This document shows positions 47,036 to 59,200 of a DNA stretch of 64,000 nt, in pieces. The stretch spans positions 25,691,093 through 25,755,092 of the forward strand of contig NC_061797.1 in NCBI RefSeq assembly GCF_021462225.1, given 5' to 3'. The notes beneath the pieces were generated by a model. It ran no database searches. It was not told the DNA's origin and worked only from the letters and a program-made list of their open reading frames with translations. The translations under genes and the position numbers were made by a program. Each line of letters starts with the position of its first letter. Within the stretch, counting starts at the first letter, position 1. This stretch comes from Girardinichthys multiradiatus (lineage: Eukaryota > Chordata > Actinopteri > Cyprinodontiformes > Goodeidae).

Positions 47036-48595
47036 GGATGTGTGGTCACCAGCATTTGGACCAGCTGAGTGGTGACAGTGGAGCTGAGCTGGTTGGTGTT
47101 TCTACCTGGCTGTCGTTGCAGTGGTAGTAATGTGGTGTGTTTGTGTGGTTGTGGGGGCATGGTGGGGGCCCTCGGACCCCGTACATGCCGCCGGCCAAGG
47201 ACTCCTTGTCGGGTGAGTGTGTCCTGTCTTGGTGTAAGGTCCGGGGTCCGCTGTGAGTACGGTGCTCGCTGGTGTCTGTTCTGTTGTGCTTGTGGGCAGA
47301 GGCTAGGGTGGCGTTGCGCTGGGCCCTTGCCGTCGCGCCACACTGTATGGTGGGCGCCAGGATCCGGCAGGGGTGCTTGGAGCGGGGCTGTGTGTGGAGC
47401 TTCCACTGTATAGATGGGTCTTCATTGGCTTTTCGGGGGTGGCACTCATCTGTAGGGGTGTGCCCCTGTGGGGAGGGGATTCAAGGCATTTGGGTTCAGG
47501 GGCATGTGTTCAATATCTGTGTCCTGGTTGTGGGTGGCCCTGTGGGGAAATTCATGTTGGGGTTCATGGGGGATTGGGGGCTCATGGGTTTGAGATTGGA
47601 ATTTGTTGGGTTGTTGGGACTGTTTCGTCTTGGGATGGCTCTGGGACCAGGGTCCGGTTACCCCTCTGGAGTATCGATTCCTGGACCTGGGAGAATAGAG
47701 TATGCACGGGGAGTGTGAGTGAGTGCATGACGTCCATTGTTGTGTGTCTTTACATTGGTTGTGTGGGTGTGAGTGTTTTTATGTGTGCACATGAGGGTGG
47801 TAATGTGTGGCTTTTTGGCGGTGGAGCTCTCTTGAGAGGGTGTGCCCCTGTGGGAAGGGAATTAATGGTGTTTGTGTTCGAGGGCATGTGTTCGATATCT
47901 GTGCCCTTGTTGGGGGTGTGCGCCTTTTTTTTTTTTTTTTTTTTGTCTTGTTGGGTCTTGGGCTGCTCCCTCTCCTGGATCAGCTTAGGCCCCCCATCAA
48001 ATGTGTGGCCTATTTCCTCCCCGCCACACTCCCTGCCAGTGGCTGGTGTCTCTGACCGCTGGTGTATTGGCGGTTCTCTGTGTCCAGGGCTGGGTGCTTT
48101 GGTGTGTGCTGGCTCACTCTCGGTGGCTTCTTACCGGGCCTGGGCCCCCTGGCTCTGTCAATCCTCTGCTTGGGTGTAGATGTTACTCAGTGTCTCAGGT
48201 TTCTGGGCCCACGGCTGCATCTGCTCGGGCATCGACGACTGCCGGGGGTCCTGTGGGCTTGTCTCTGGGGGGGTTGAGGTAGTCCCAGCGGCAGTCTATC
48301 AGGGTTCCCGTGCTCTGGGGGGCCTTTGGATGTCTGTGGCTAAGATCTTTTCTGTGTCTGTCTCGGGTCCAGGGTAGATGGTCTGTGGCTCCTTACACGT
48401 GCTATTGCATATTTTTATGGAGAAACATTAAATACACGAGCGCACTCAGACTTACACCCACAGGTGTTTGGATTCAGGTGTGAAAAGATACACAGATGTT
48501 CTATATTGAGCTGCAGTTACCACTAAATACTAGCATTTATTAGTACTGTGCACTTTTCAATAACATTGCTGTTGTTATATATGCATTCTGCAGGT
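47036..48595 (+). repeat. Unclassified interspersed repeat family X, longest copy
   Basis: About 1.55 kb of strongly G/T-rich sequence stands out from the A/T-rich surroundings. Two portions repeat with an offset of about 382 bp: GTGTGCCCCTGTGGG through GGGCATGTGTTC at 47459-47515 and at 47841-47897. A T17 run lies near 47928-47944. The 3' part matches copies at 16265-16860 and 35986-36210. A 268-codon frame (47373-48179) is open but rich in G, C, W and V, as expected from G/T-rich DNA. I cannot assign the family. Confidence 0.6.
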
Positions 48596-48624
48596 GTAGA
48601 AGCAGTCTTCTACGGTGTAATCTT

Positions 48625-48735
48625 GTATTCTCTTCTCTCTCTCTTTCTTTCACTCTATTCTGTTCTCCTCCTCTCCCTTTTTTCTTTTTGCCCCACCTCT
48701 CCTTCTCTCCCTTGCTTATTTTTTTTCCTTTTCCC
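48625..48735 (+). repeat. Pyrimidine-rich tract
   Basis: Over 100 bp of almost pure C/T (TCTTCTCTCTCTCTTTCTTT and similar) follow the family X copy. Confidence 0.8.
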
Positions 48736-48839
48736 AAAGCAGATTCTAATAAGGTTTTATATATTTATATATATCAAGTGGAGCATTATAGCGTTAGCCC
48801 TAATGCTTTACTTGTGAAAGTAAATCTGTGCATTGTCTA

Positions 48840-48925
48840 TACCCGCTTGTCATTGCATGGGGGATTTTGGTTGACTAGTGCCTATCTCCAGCAGTCAATG
48901 GGCAAGAGGCGGTAGATAAGTCAAC
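48840..48925 (-). repeat. Fragment of dispersed teleost repeat tail
   Basis: TATACCCGCTTGTCATTGC and GTGCCTATCTCCAGCAGTCA followed by GGGCAAGAGGCGG match the module at 11981-12120 in the same orientation. Confidence 0.6.
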
Positions 48926-49635
48926 TGATCTCAAAACAAACATACATCCAAGATCTGACACTAATGACATTCATGAGGAATTTGTTAAGCTACAACTAAG
49001 CTTGGAAGAGAAAACATTTTTGGTGGGTTGAGAACATTGTTTTAGTGGACATATACTGTACAAGATACTATAATTCAAAGGCTGTTTTGTGTGCTTTTTT
49101 AAATGTTCCTTTAATAAATATTTTTCCTTTGATATCCTAGTTTTCCTTCGGCAGGCCTGCATAAAAGGACGGCTAGTGAGAAAGAGCAGTCTCCTGGCTT
49201 TAACGAGAAGGTCATAGCTCTCTAATTATCATAGGTGCCTTAGTAGCTTTCTTCAAAAGACCCCAGCAGAGCACCAGTTTCAGACAATATTTTGAATCAT
49301 TTATATTCCGCCGTGTGTGTAAATAAGCATGGACTTTAACAAACAAAATTACTTCTTAAAGTGTGTTTTAAATATTTACCATAAATGAATTACATAAAAT
49401 GTCTTCAGATGAACAGACCTTCATGCTAAAGGGTAGATCAAGGTAATTTCATAAAAGACTGTGAATGGTTTTTAGAGTATTTCATTTATCTGTGCAATTA
49501 AAGGCATGGCTCAGTATGTTTTAGATTTTCCGTGAAAAAACATATGATGAATACAAACACAAAATACAGATATTTACAGCTAATATACTAAACGTAATGT
49601 TCACTTAGGTTTATAGTTTAACATTGTTTTATCTC
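48926..49635. other. AT-rich unique DNA, nothing recognised
   Basis: There is no frame longer than 63 codons and no repeat landmarks. Confidence 0.5.
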
Positions 49636-49639
49636 CTGA

Positions 49640-50110
49640 CAGATACAGCGTATGAAATGTCATGGTCTTGCAGTCATCATGGGTACCTTGGGATATAGTA
49701 AACATGATGCCACCTTGAGAAGATTTCTGATCATTGCAATAATTGGATTATTCAGAAACAATGATGAAAAGGAATACATGGGTGTGGTGGAAAACTTTGT
49801 CCAGAATCATCTTCAGCTCAGTGTAGCAAAGACAAAGGCACTGGCTGTGGACATTCCTGGAGTTTGTGTTGAGACAGTGCATAACTATAAATACCTTGAC
49901 TTTCGCTTGACTTTCATTGACAGTAGGTGATACTATACTTTCTGATGGTGGAGTCAGATAGGCAGATGCTATCTAGAGGATACCAGTGCACAATCGTCCG
50001 TATAATGTGCTGGTGGATCAAGGGAGCTTGTTTGGTGAATGATTGATTCCACCACATTGCTCTACAGAACACCACGGAAAATTTTCCTTTCTACCTGTGG
50101 CCATCAATTA
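49640..50110 (+). mobile_element. LINE reverse transcriptase remnant
   Basis: The frame at 49652-49930 reads IAIIGLFRNNDEKEYMGVVE, NHLQLSVAKTKALAVDI and VCVETVHNYKYLDFRL. This matches the part of a CR1/L2-group reverse transcriptase just after the catalytic aspartates. The aspartate pair itself has been lost or altered upstream of IAII. Weak traces of the thumb (CWWIKGA at about 50005) follow. The 92-codon frame is therefore not a host gene. Confidence 0.7.
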
Positions 50111-50179
50111 GTAAGACTCTCCCTTGCAATTATGTAATTTGTGTACAGTATTGCAATCCTAAGATAGGATACAAAGAGT

Positions 50180-50470
50180 TGTATATCCCTTTTGCAAGGA
50201 GTGTGCATGTTCTCCCAGTGAATGTGTGAGTTCTCTCTGGGTACTCCGGCTTCCTCCCAAAGTCCAAAAAACATGACTGTTAAGTTAACTGGTAACTCTA
50301 AAATTATCCTTAGGAATAAGAGTGTGCATACATGGTTGCTTCTGCCCTGTGATGGACTGGTGATCTGTTCAGGGTGTACCCTGCCTCTCATCCAATGACT
50401 GCTGAAGACATCAGCTCCTCGCGACCCAGCATGAACAAGCAGGTATAGACGTTAGATGGATGGATGGATG
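50180..50470 (+). repeat. Dispersed teleost repeat with (GGAT)n end
   Basis: The sequence has GTGTGCATGTTCTCCCAGTG, GTACTCCGGCTTCCTCCCA, CCAAAAAACATGACTGTTA, CCTGTGATGGACTGGTGATC and GCGACCCAGCATGAACAAGC, and finishes in GATGGATGGATGGATGG. It is the longest copy of this module in the window. The repeat end suggests retroposition, but the family is not named with confidence. Confidence 0.75.
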
Positions 50471-53400
50471 GATTAATATTATCATATTTTACCCTTAATA
50501 GCCCTAAATTAAAATTGAACATCATGGCGTTTCATTCAGAGAAATACAGGGCCATACTGAGTTTTTTATGCAAACATATTTTAAAAAAATGTTACAAATT
50601 AATAGCTTATGGACTACTTCTCAACCACACAGTTGCTCCCCAGTAAATTGCTTGTGGATTAATCTAATTAAGAAACCCACAGTGTGACTCAGTGCTGTCA
50701 CTGAAGCTAACACATTGAGTCAAGTCTTGAGAAAAAGACTTCATAATAAGCTTTGAAATTTTGCAAGACACAAGCATCTCATTAGGAAATACTGGGAAGA
50801 TAAAAAAAATAAGTAAATGATAAACAGAATATCAGAAAATCAAAGAAAAACCTAGCCTTATACTGTGATTGTTGCTTTTGCTTGTAGATCTGAGCAGTAA
50901 TCCCAGCACTGTGCCATTTCAGGAGATCAAGACGACTTGTATTGGCATCAACTAGATTTTTTTTTTTTTTTTTCTTTTGACATTTGAACTTAAAAACATA
51001 CCACCTTCAGCTCAGACGTACAATCATAATGTAAGACATCACCATCAATTTTCCACTCTAGTTCAGGCTGCTTTAACAGGTCCTTGTGGAGAATACAGTA
51101 GATACAGTCGGGGGGATAAAAAAGCTTATTTTCTTCCTCTGCTTCTGCCTCGCTTCCTCTCTTGCCTTATCAATTGACCATCCATCCTGCGTGTGTGCGA
51201 CCCCTAATGGATTTCGCATGACAACAGGCCAAGGCCTAGACAAGAGTACAGGCCCTCTCTAACTTAACAACCATTAGTCTGTGATGGGGGGGGGGTCTCT
51301 CAATGTCGTGTAACTGATGTGTCGTGCTCTGAGCCATCTCCCCTGGGTCAGGTGCGGATGTATTTGCTCTGACAAGCGTCTCACTCCTTTCTCTGCGTCC
51401 CGACAAGCCTATTATCATGAGGTCTCGCGTACATTGCACGCTCTGGGAAGAAGCACATAAAAGAATGATCAGGCAAAGCTTTCAGACAGAAGTTGTTCGC
51501 GCAGCGAGGCTCTTTGTTGAACAAAATGGAAATGCAGCGACAAGAGGTGCACTTGTTGAGCGTCCTCATGGAGACACGAGCACTCACGTTTTGCATTATA
51601 TACCTTATTATTTATATGCGGCTGTCATCTAATAATGCATTGGGGGTCTCACTGGAGCACTTTATGCCATCTTTTGAAAGTCAAGACAAGAGGCCTCAGC
51701 AGCTTCTAAGGGGTTATCTCACCAGGGTGTTGTCTTGACAAGCCATCCCTGATGCAAATCCACCATGCTGATATGACAGGAGAGTTGTGATCTCTATCTT
51801 TGTTAACTGATACTTCTGTTGTGTCTTTGTTCTACCTGGTACATCGACTTCAAATAAATTTAAGGGTAAACTCACACAACTCATACATCAGGTTGTCCAA
51901 CAAACTACAATCTTCAAACTACAACAAAATTTCCTCTTTATCCTATACTGACAAGAAATCTATCTACATATGTTTTAATAATCTCATCAATAATGACTGC
52001 AAGTGCTGTGATTGCCCTGAAAGGGTTAAGAGCATTGTCCTCTTATCATGTGATAGTGACATTTTTTCTGCAAGAGCGAGCCCTGATTAGAGGGTGAGTT
52101 CTGATGACAACTAATTAGCCAACCTCTTTAGCCCTGGCATAATGATCAAACGAGCTGTCATCGGGTACCTGATACAATGATCCTCTCACTCTTGATATGC
52201 TATTTTATTCCTCTGCAATTACGCGGCCCCCACTGCACCACATGTGTTTATTGCCTCGAGCACACATGTCAAATTAAAGAGCAGCTTATGCACCTGATAT
52301 TTAATTATTGCCTGCTGCACCACCATGCACAATGGGAAAATGTCAAAAGCAGCAATCTACAGTACTTCAGAAATCGGTACGCTACGATCAGCCACAGACG
52401 CGGACAAACATAGGAATTTTGATACTGAATATGGATGGGAGCATTTTGTGTCTCGACTATCGGGGTTTGTGTGCCTCCCTTTGTCACTGCAAAATGAACA
52501 TAAGGGAGCAAAAAGCTATTACATGTATTGAGACAAAACCATCTAAAATATTTTGCGAAAGTAGTCTTTCATTTACATTTTTCTGAGTTAAAGTATATTT
52601 TTACAATTTTTTTAAAGAAACAGGAAATTAAATTCTTGACACTTTCTCTACTGAGTTTCCTTAAAATAAGTTAAATGAGTAAATACCTTTTTATGCTAAA
52701 GCAGCAGAGATGTGCAGGAACACTTAATTTATCTATATAAGCTGAATGGAGAACAGAGGCATAAACATATTCTGGAGACTGAGCACGGCTCCATGTGGTT
52801 GTAATGAATGTCGTTGTGGTGGGTAAAAAAGGACTTTCAGCTATAAAGGCTGCATTTCTATGGATAATTCAATTATTTTGCAAACCATAAAAGTTTAATT
52901 ATTCTTGAATAGTCTTTGAGATAATTTCTGGGTCTTTGTCTTCTCCTCAGTCCCCTGACAAATTTATAGCTTCGCAAAATGTGATCCTGATTATTCTGCT
53001 GCATCTAGCCCACTATTTACCCCATTTTTTTCTCCATGAACTGAAATAGCTTCTTTTTAATTGACTTATTCTTCACATTTATTCGTACGCAATGCTGTGG
53101 TCATGCTCTAAGTGGTTAATTCTTTCCGTTTCCTTCCACAGAAGGGCCAAGTGCTGTTCCATTGATGAAAAAATGTGTTGGTCTCCTAATTACACTCTTC
53201 TTGAAAACAGATTGTCATCTTGGCAGTGTTTCACTTCGCACTGTCTGGCTTATTTAATTTTTTTGTCTCCGCTTTGTGCACATCCAGCATTATTTCATGT
53301 CTCCATGAATGTACATTAAACAACCAAGTCACACAGTTAGAAAACAAGAAGCAAATCTTGACAAATAGTGCAGAGAAATCCTTTAGGTTGTTAGAGTTTG

Positions 53401-55111
53401 GATCCAAATCTGCTCAATAACATTTAGTATTTTAAACATTTTACCTTTTAAAAAAGACTACATAATGTCGTAGGAGCAATTTTATTAAACTTCCAGATGG
53501 CTGTCTTTGATGTATGTTTAGATGTGGTTGGCAACGCTGGATTTGTCTGTTTCATGGAGTAAGTGGTTTTATGAATAAAGTTGATTAATTGCCACGGCTC
53601 TGATCAATTAGCGAGGTGACATCCCTGGAATGATTGACTTAAACGTCCCCTCATGGGTAATAGTCAGATGCAATAAATCACACTGAAATATGAAGTCCAT
53701 GTTCAGGTCCTGCCCTGCAAATTTTGTGATTTACTGTATTGGCCATCATGAATTCCTTCATATTTATTGTTGGCTGCAGTTCAGGGAGGGTCGTGGAAAA
53801 AGGCCAAATGGCAAAAAAAAGAAGCCTTTGATTTCGATAAAAGAAAAAGAAAATCAAAGTATGAATTTTGAAACACCTACATCCTGGAGCTGATTTGATG
53901 TTGATTACCAGGTTAGGTGACAGATGCCATTCTGATGAACAATAATGGCATGTACATTAAAGATCTGAGAGTCTCTGTCGCAGACCAGCTCCGGGAGGCA
54001 ACACTTAATGCTGGAATACACACTGCCCTGACTGGGAGCCCGCTGGCTGATCTTTCTGCTCCCTGGTGGATGCCATGTTTCCTTACCACCTGCTCTGCTG
54101 TATGGTTTGTGACAAATGTTGATAGATGTTGCAAGTTTGTGCAGATAATTGATTGTTTAGGCCAGGGAAATTGCCATATGTTAATTAAATATACTGACAA
54201 GATGTTTTTATTTGTTGAGGCCTTTGGTGGTGGGTGGGTGTGTGTGAGATTGAAGCGTGAGACAATCCACTATATCAATTAGTAGGTAATATTATGAAGT
54301 GCTGTATACAATTTGCTGCAGAATGTAGAAGTTAAAAGTTGCATTTTACTGAAAAAAAGTGAACACAATCGATACTCTCTCAATCAGTAACTACTATTTT
54401 ATAAAACATGTTAGTACATAAAGGTTTTACCTGGAAGATGTGATTTGACCAAATCCTCTGCAGAAAAGTAAGTGTTGCAGGGATCACCTGTTCAGACGTT
54501 GCAAAGAAGGAATGTAGACTAACAAAGATTCTTTCAGGGTGCCCCAGATGCCAGTATAACACAGATGTTGTGTGGCTGCTGCAAAACCACAATCACAACA
54601 TATGGTAATTGCTGCAGAATTATTTTCTGGCCAGCTCCCCGACCTGGGGCTGATAAAAACGACAAGTAAGATACCAACACTAGGCAGAATAAACACCTGC
54701 CAAAAGTGAACACATGAAGTACTGTGAATGAAGAGCCACCAGGTAAAGCCATTTAGGCCTTGTGATTGCCAAAATAATCTATGAGGCCACAGGTGAATGA
54801 ATTCACAGATGTTTCTCTTTGCATTCTTGACAAAGCTGATTGTGAGCGATACTTTGTGTGCTTGACTTAACATCTTCCTGGGCCTCTATGGGTACAATGT
54901 TAGTTTTTAGAATGCAGATGTAGATTTAAAATATCCTTGTTATAAATTATGTGCAGTGAAATTACAATTAGTTTTGCAATATAATCTGAAGCAATGTGAT
55001 CTTTTTTTATGTTTCTTTTGCTGTGCAAATTGAATAATGTATATAATAGTAATTTTAGAGATAGACGAATCAGTCGGCTGGAGATCGGATCAAATTTCCA
55101 TTTGATTGGCT
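50471..55111. other. Repeat-poor DNA with candidate conserved non-coding blocks
   Basis: No host exon could be supported. Blocks at 51180-51760, 52080-52480, 52920-53330, 53560-54200 and 54480-54890 have mixed composition, few simple repeats, and words such as ACTAATTAGCC, TTGATTAATTGCC and GATCAATTAGCG. These look like developmental enhancer material, but this is inference. The longest frame, 121 codons at 53917-54282, has no recognised domain. Confidence 0.3.
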
Positions 55112-55119
55112 CTGATTAG

Positions 55120-56230
55120 CAGAGGTGTGGACTTGATTCATGCCACTTATAATCGAGTCAGACTCGAGTCACAAATTTAACTTTGACTTTAGACTCGACT
55201 TGATGATTTCAGTAAACAAATGTTGCACTTAACCTCAAGATTAATGAATTTACTTGGACTTGAACACCTTTACTTAAAAAGACTTAATATCTTACATCAA
55301 ATAGAAAGTGTGTTAGAAAGGGAAAGCGCAAGTCGCGCAACCATGAAACCGTGCGCGCGCTCTAGGCCGCTGTGCGCTACTTTGCCAATATTTCCTCCTC
55401 TTGCTGCCACAACAAGCACGCCACATCTAGCGTGCTGTTTACCTGTTTTTCTTTTACATTCTACGATCACAGCAAACACTCTAACGGTAGAGAGGTCCTG
55501 TCATCCCACGCTATCAGGGAGGTGTGCGCCAAGTTGGAAAAAGAAATGAAGAAGATGCGCACCGCGTCACAAAAACAACAGAAAGTGGCGCAAGTGCTCT
55601 ATCAACAACTACAGAATGCCAGAGCTGCCATAAATGTGTGGCCTCCCTGACGTCATAATGGAAGTTTTTCATCTTTAAAAAAATAAAAAACAAAACAACC
55701 CTCCCCCCACTACAGAAAATGTGGTCTGTGTCTCTGCTTGCAATTCTTCAGTGTAATAGGTTTAATTTCACTAATATGCAAAAATTGTTTTATTTGTTTA
55801 TTTAATAATTATTCCACATGCAATGATGAAAATTGCCTGTTTAGATTAAATGTGTTTTTATTCAGATCATCTTCTATTTTACTCTCATTTATACATTTCT
55901 TGAATCAGTTAGAGATGTTTTAATTTTTCAGCCAGTTTTTTTTTTTTTTTTTTTTTTCAGATGATTATGAAGTTCACTTCCTCAAAAATACAATTTAAAT
56001 ACATTTCAAATCTCAAGATTAATAAACACCTTTCAAATAAATAAAAAAATCTCAAGATCATTACTCTGATTAAATTACATATTTGGTCAAATGACTTGCT
56101 TAAGACTCAAAATTAAAGGTTTATGGCTTTGAACTCGACTCAAAACTTGCATGCCTTGACTTGGGACTTGACCGGAGACATGGGCGGAAAGATCTGAGAC
56201 TCGCAAAACAATGACTTGTTCCCATCTCTG
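55120..56230. mobile_element. hAT-like non-autonomous DNA transposon
   Basis: The left end is CAGAGGTGTGGACTTGATTC and the reverse complement of the right end is CAGAGATGGGAACAAGTC, so the CAGAG ends are inverted. The flanks CTGATTAG (55112-55119) and CTGATTGA (56231-56238) agree at 6 of 8 positions, fitting the 8-bp target duplication of hAT transposons. Both sub-terminal regions are full of degenerate GACTCGAGTC and GACTTG words. The interior has a CpG-rich coding-like segment (55310-55650) but no transposase catalytic domain. Confidence 0.75.
55372..55650 (+). pseudogene. Short coding-like frame inside hAT-like element
   Basis: 92 codons end at the TGA after NVWPP. The second half (REVCAKLEKEMKKMRTASQK followed by VAQVLYQQLQNARAAI) looks like an amphipathic, coiled-coil-prone helix with biased codon use, while the first half is cysteine/histidine/serine-rich. 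Base composition is CpG-rich, unlike the A/T-rich arms. It may be the relic of a transposon protein or of a captured host exon. I do not recognise the family. Confidence 0.3.
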
Positions 56231-56238
56231 CTGATTGA

Positions 56239-59200
56239 TAATTGACAAGTTTTATTTTTACTTTTTTTTGGTATACATTTTTTTTATTATTCAATAATTG
56301 CATCAAATCAAGAATATCGTTCCTTTTTAGGTACATGCATCAACCAACAGCATGAACCTTGGCGAATTTCTTTTTTAGCTTAACAAAAATCTGATAAAAG
56401 TACAGTTTGTATGTTTTCCTGTGTAAATGGGGATAATCCTGTAATTTGTTCATTTTCTATTGGATTCAAAACTACTACTACTATCTTAGAGCACACAGCA
56501 GCACACATTTTCTCTTTAATGTATTTCAGTCATTATGTTAAAGAAAATGGAATTGGTTCAAATCAGCATAGGCAGGTCAGAAATCAACCAGGAAAGAGCC
56601 TGATCGGCGCATCTCTAATAAACTCTCATTTTGTTATTGGATTATTACGACTACCACATTTGCACATAATTTGTGTTAACTTCTCATTATGAACCATGAG
56701 TGATATGTGGATGTGCTTTGTATATTTTGTTGCTGGCTTGATTGATTTTTGATTTTTTTTTTATCCTCAAAAGTTTTCACGACGATTGCAAGCCTATTGA
56801 TACATGTTTGTGCCCTTCAAATAGGGAACCCTCTCCACTCTGGAAACACTTAAATACGTTTTACTTTAATAGGTTTTCCCTATTTAGGACCTAAAATTTG
56901 TACAGTTTTAATGTGGTGAAGAAATCTGCAAACATAACATCAGCAAAGCTGTTTTAATACACATGCAAGGGTGAGAGAATGAGATTTAAAGATTTTAGCC
57001 ATAAAAAAAAACTAATGTCCTCATATTGCCAAGTTTGAAATATTAGCAGAAATATAATTAGTGTTCCATAAGGAAATGTAAAAGGCAGTATTTCATAAGA
57101 TTTAAAGTGAGTAACAGTTTCCTCTCTATCTAGTTGTATTTTCAAACCCGGCATTACCGTCACTGAAAATTTCAAGATGTCATTGCCAATATTCCTATGT
57201 ATTCTCGTCTCAAACAAAATGCTGCTTGCTTGTCAGATTGACTTATTACCCATTCCTACTGAGGCACATCTAAAACATAGTTAGGGTTTTGTGAAGCATT
57301 CACCAATATCCAGGAGCTGCATTTTCTTCAACAGCAAAGCGTGACTTATGCCAGTCACCCAGATATTCTATCACTGAACTTCCTTAATTTTGAATGTTCA
57401 GATGTGGTTGTTTTGCTCTGGCTATTAGCTTTGCAGAGAGTATGGAATGTGTTTCTGTTTCACAGTTGAATTCAGCCATTATTCATCCATAGCCCAGAAC
57501 CAGCCAGTAGGGCTGGGCTTAGAAAATGAGCCCTGTACTCTGTTTCTTAAGTGAGTGTTTTTAGGAGAGGGTAAACACACGCTTCTGTGCATGCATGAAC
57601 TCAAACAGAACACAGGCACATGCATATCCTCAAAAACATTGCACTTCTATAGAGCCACTCAGGAAACTTGCATCAGGAGAAATGAGAAATCAGAAGTGTT
57701 CATTTCTGAGTTTTTGGCTCCACCATCTGGTCTTCATCGACACCGTTCTTAAATCCAACATTTTGACTGGTCGTCAGGAATAAATCTTATATATCACATG
57801 CAATCTTGAATAATTATAAATTATATACTTGCACCACACGTTTGTCAAAGATAATCTAAACAAAAAAATGTATTACTGGTGTTCTGCCAGGCAAAACAAG
57901 ATTATTTGCAACCTTAAATGTATGCAGACTTCTGATTATTCCAGTAGGCTGGAGAATGTGATGCTTGTGAGACATTGTTCTGTGTGCCATGAACAAAAGG
58001 AGGAATGCTTGTTTCTGATTTAAAAAGAGGACATTCAAAAGAAGCTATAAGCTTCGGTTTTGTGTGCTTTTCTTCTGAAGTCTACGTTTATTGATTGGTG
58101 GAAATTAGATTGGTGAAGAGAGGGTTTACTCTCATCAGGGGGTAGATTGGTAAAGGAAGGAGGGTGTCTCTCTTAAAAAAACAGCTCATGCTGTGGCAGC
58201 TGTTATTAAGGCTCTTCGTTTGCTTTTGAAGACGGGCTGGGGGGATCAGTTATGACAGGTTGCAGACAGTGGTGTCTCCATTGCTTATTCTCCTTCCTAA
58301 TAATATCTTTTTTTTTTCCTTCAACTCTGTCTATGTGTCATTTACAGCTAGGTTTAATGTGCATGCCTATTTATTAATTATTTATAAGGATCTCAGATTA
58401 AGCGTATTTTGACAATTAACATAGCAACTGTATTATCAGTTATGATTGAGGTAGTTTATATGACTGCATCAGTTCATTTTAAATGTAAAAATGAAGTTCA
58501 ACAAAGTGATGCCATTTGTATTGATTTGTCTTAATTTTATAACGCTTGAAAGAACAAGGACACTTAAATAATGGGAATGTTTTAACGCCTCAAGTAACAT
58601 ATAACCCTTTAACTTCACAGCCTGTTTAAAAAAAACTGAGAAAATAATTAGATAAATTATGACAAAAGAAACTCTTTTTTTTGAAGTGTCAGGGTAAAAT
58701 CTTATTAAATACTCAAAGAAGGCTTTACATGGAATATGAACTGAATCAACTTTGTAAGGATGATATAATGCATGCATTTTTAGAAGAATTTTCTCATGAA
58801 ATTTTGCAAATGTAATGAGTGCTTGAAAAATAAATAAATAAATTCTGGTGTCTCAGTGTTGACAGCCTGCCACAGCCTTTCCATCCATTTGAGGGATATT
58901 TAGAGCAAAATATGGACGCTTGGTTAAATTTAAATCAAAATTAATTAAAAACTCTAAACTGTATATTAGTTTTAATTTATAACTTTTTCAAAAATGTAAT
59001 TGTTTTTTGTGTTTCACCAAGAAAGTATTTCGATCTACACTGGATGTTGTCAAACACATAACGCTCTACAGGGCAATACTGGAGAAGTTGACTTAGCATA
59101 GCAGCCGCATTCTAAACTACAGGCTATACAAGTTCACCTCATCCCAAAGATGCAAACAATGTCTGTTAAGGCATACATTTATTTTTTTGTTAAGGTTAAA

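Noticed and set aside
47373..48179. 268-codon plus-strand frame
   Set aside because: It lies wholly in the G/T-rich family X repeat, spans a poly-T run coding for phenylalanines, and has an unbiased G/C/W/V-rich composition. No domain or signal is recognised. It is kept only as a question under family X.
49652..49930. 92-codon frame as a possible small gene
   Set aside because: The residues match the region after the catalytic site of LINE reverse transcriptases.
53917..54282. 121-codon plus-strand frame with a preceding AG that could be a splice acceptor
   Set aside because: There is no pyrimidine tract before the AG, no donor site that fits, and no recognisable domain. The block may be conserved non-coding DNA.
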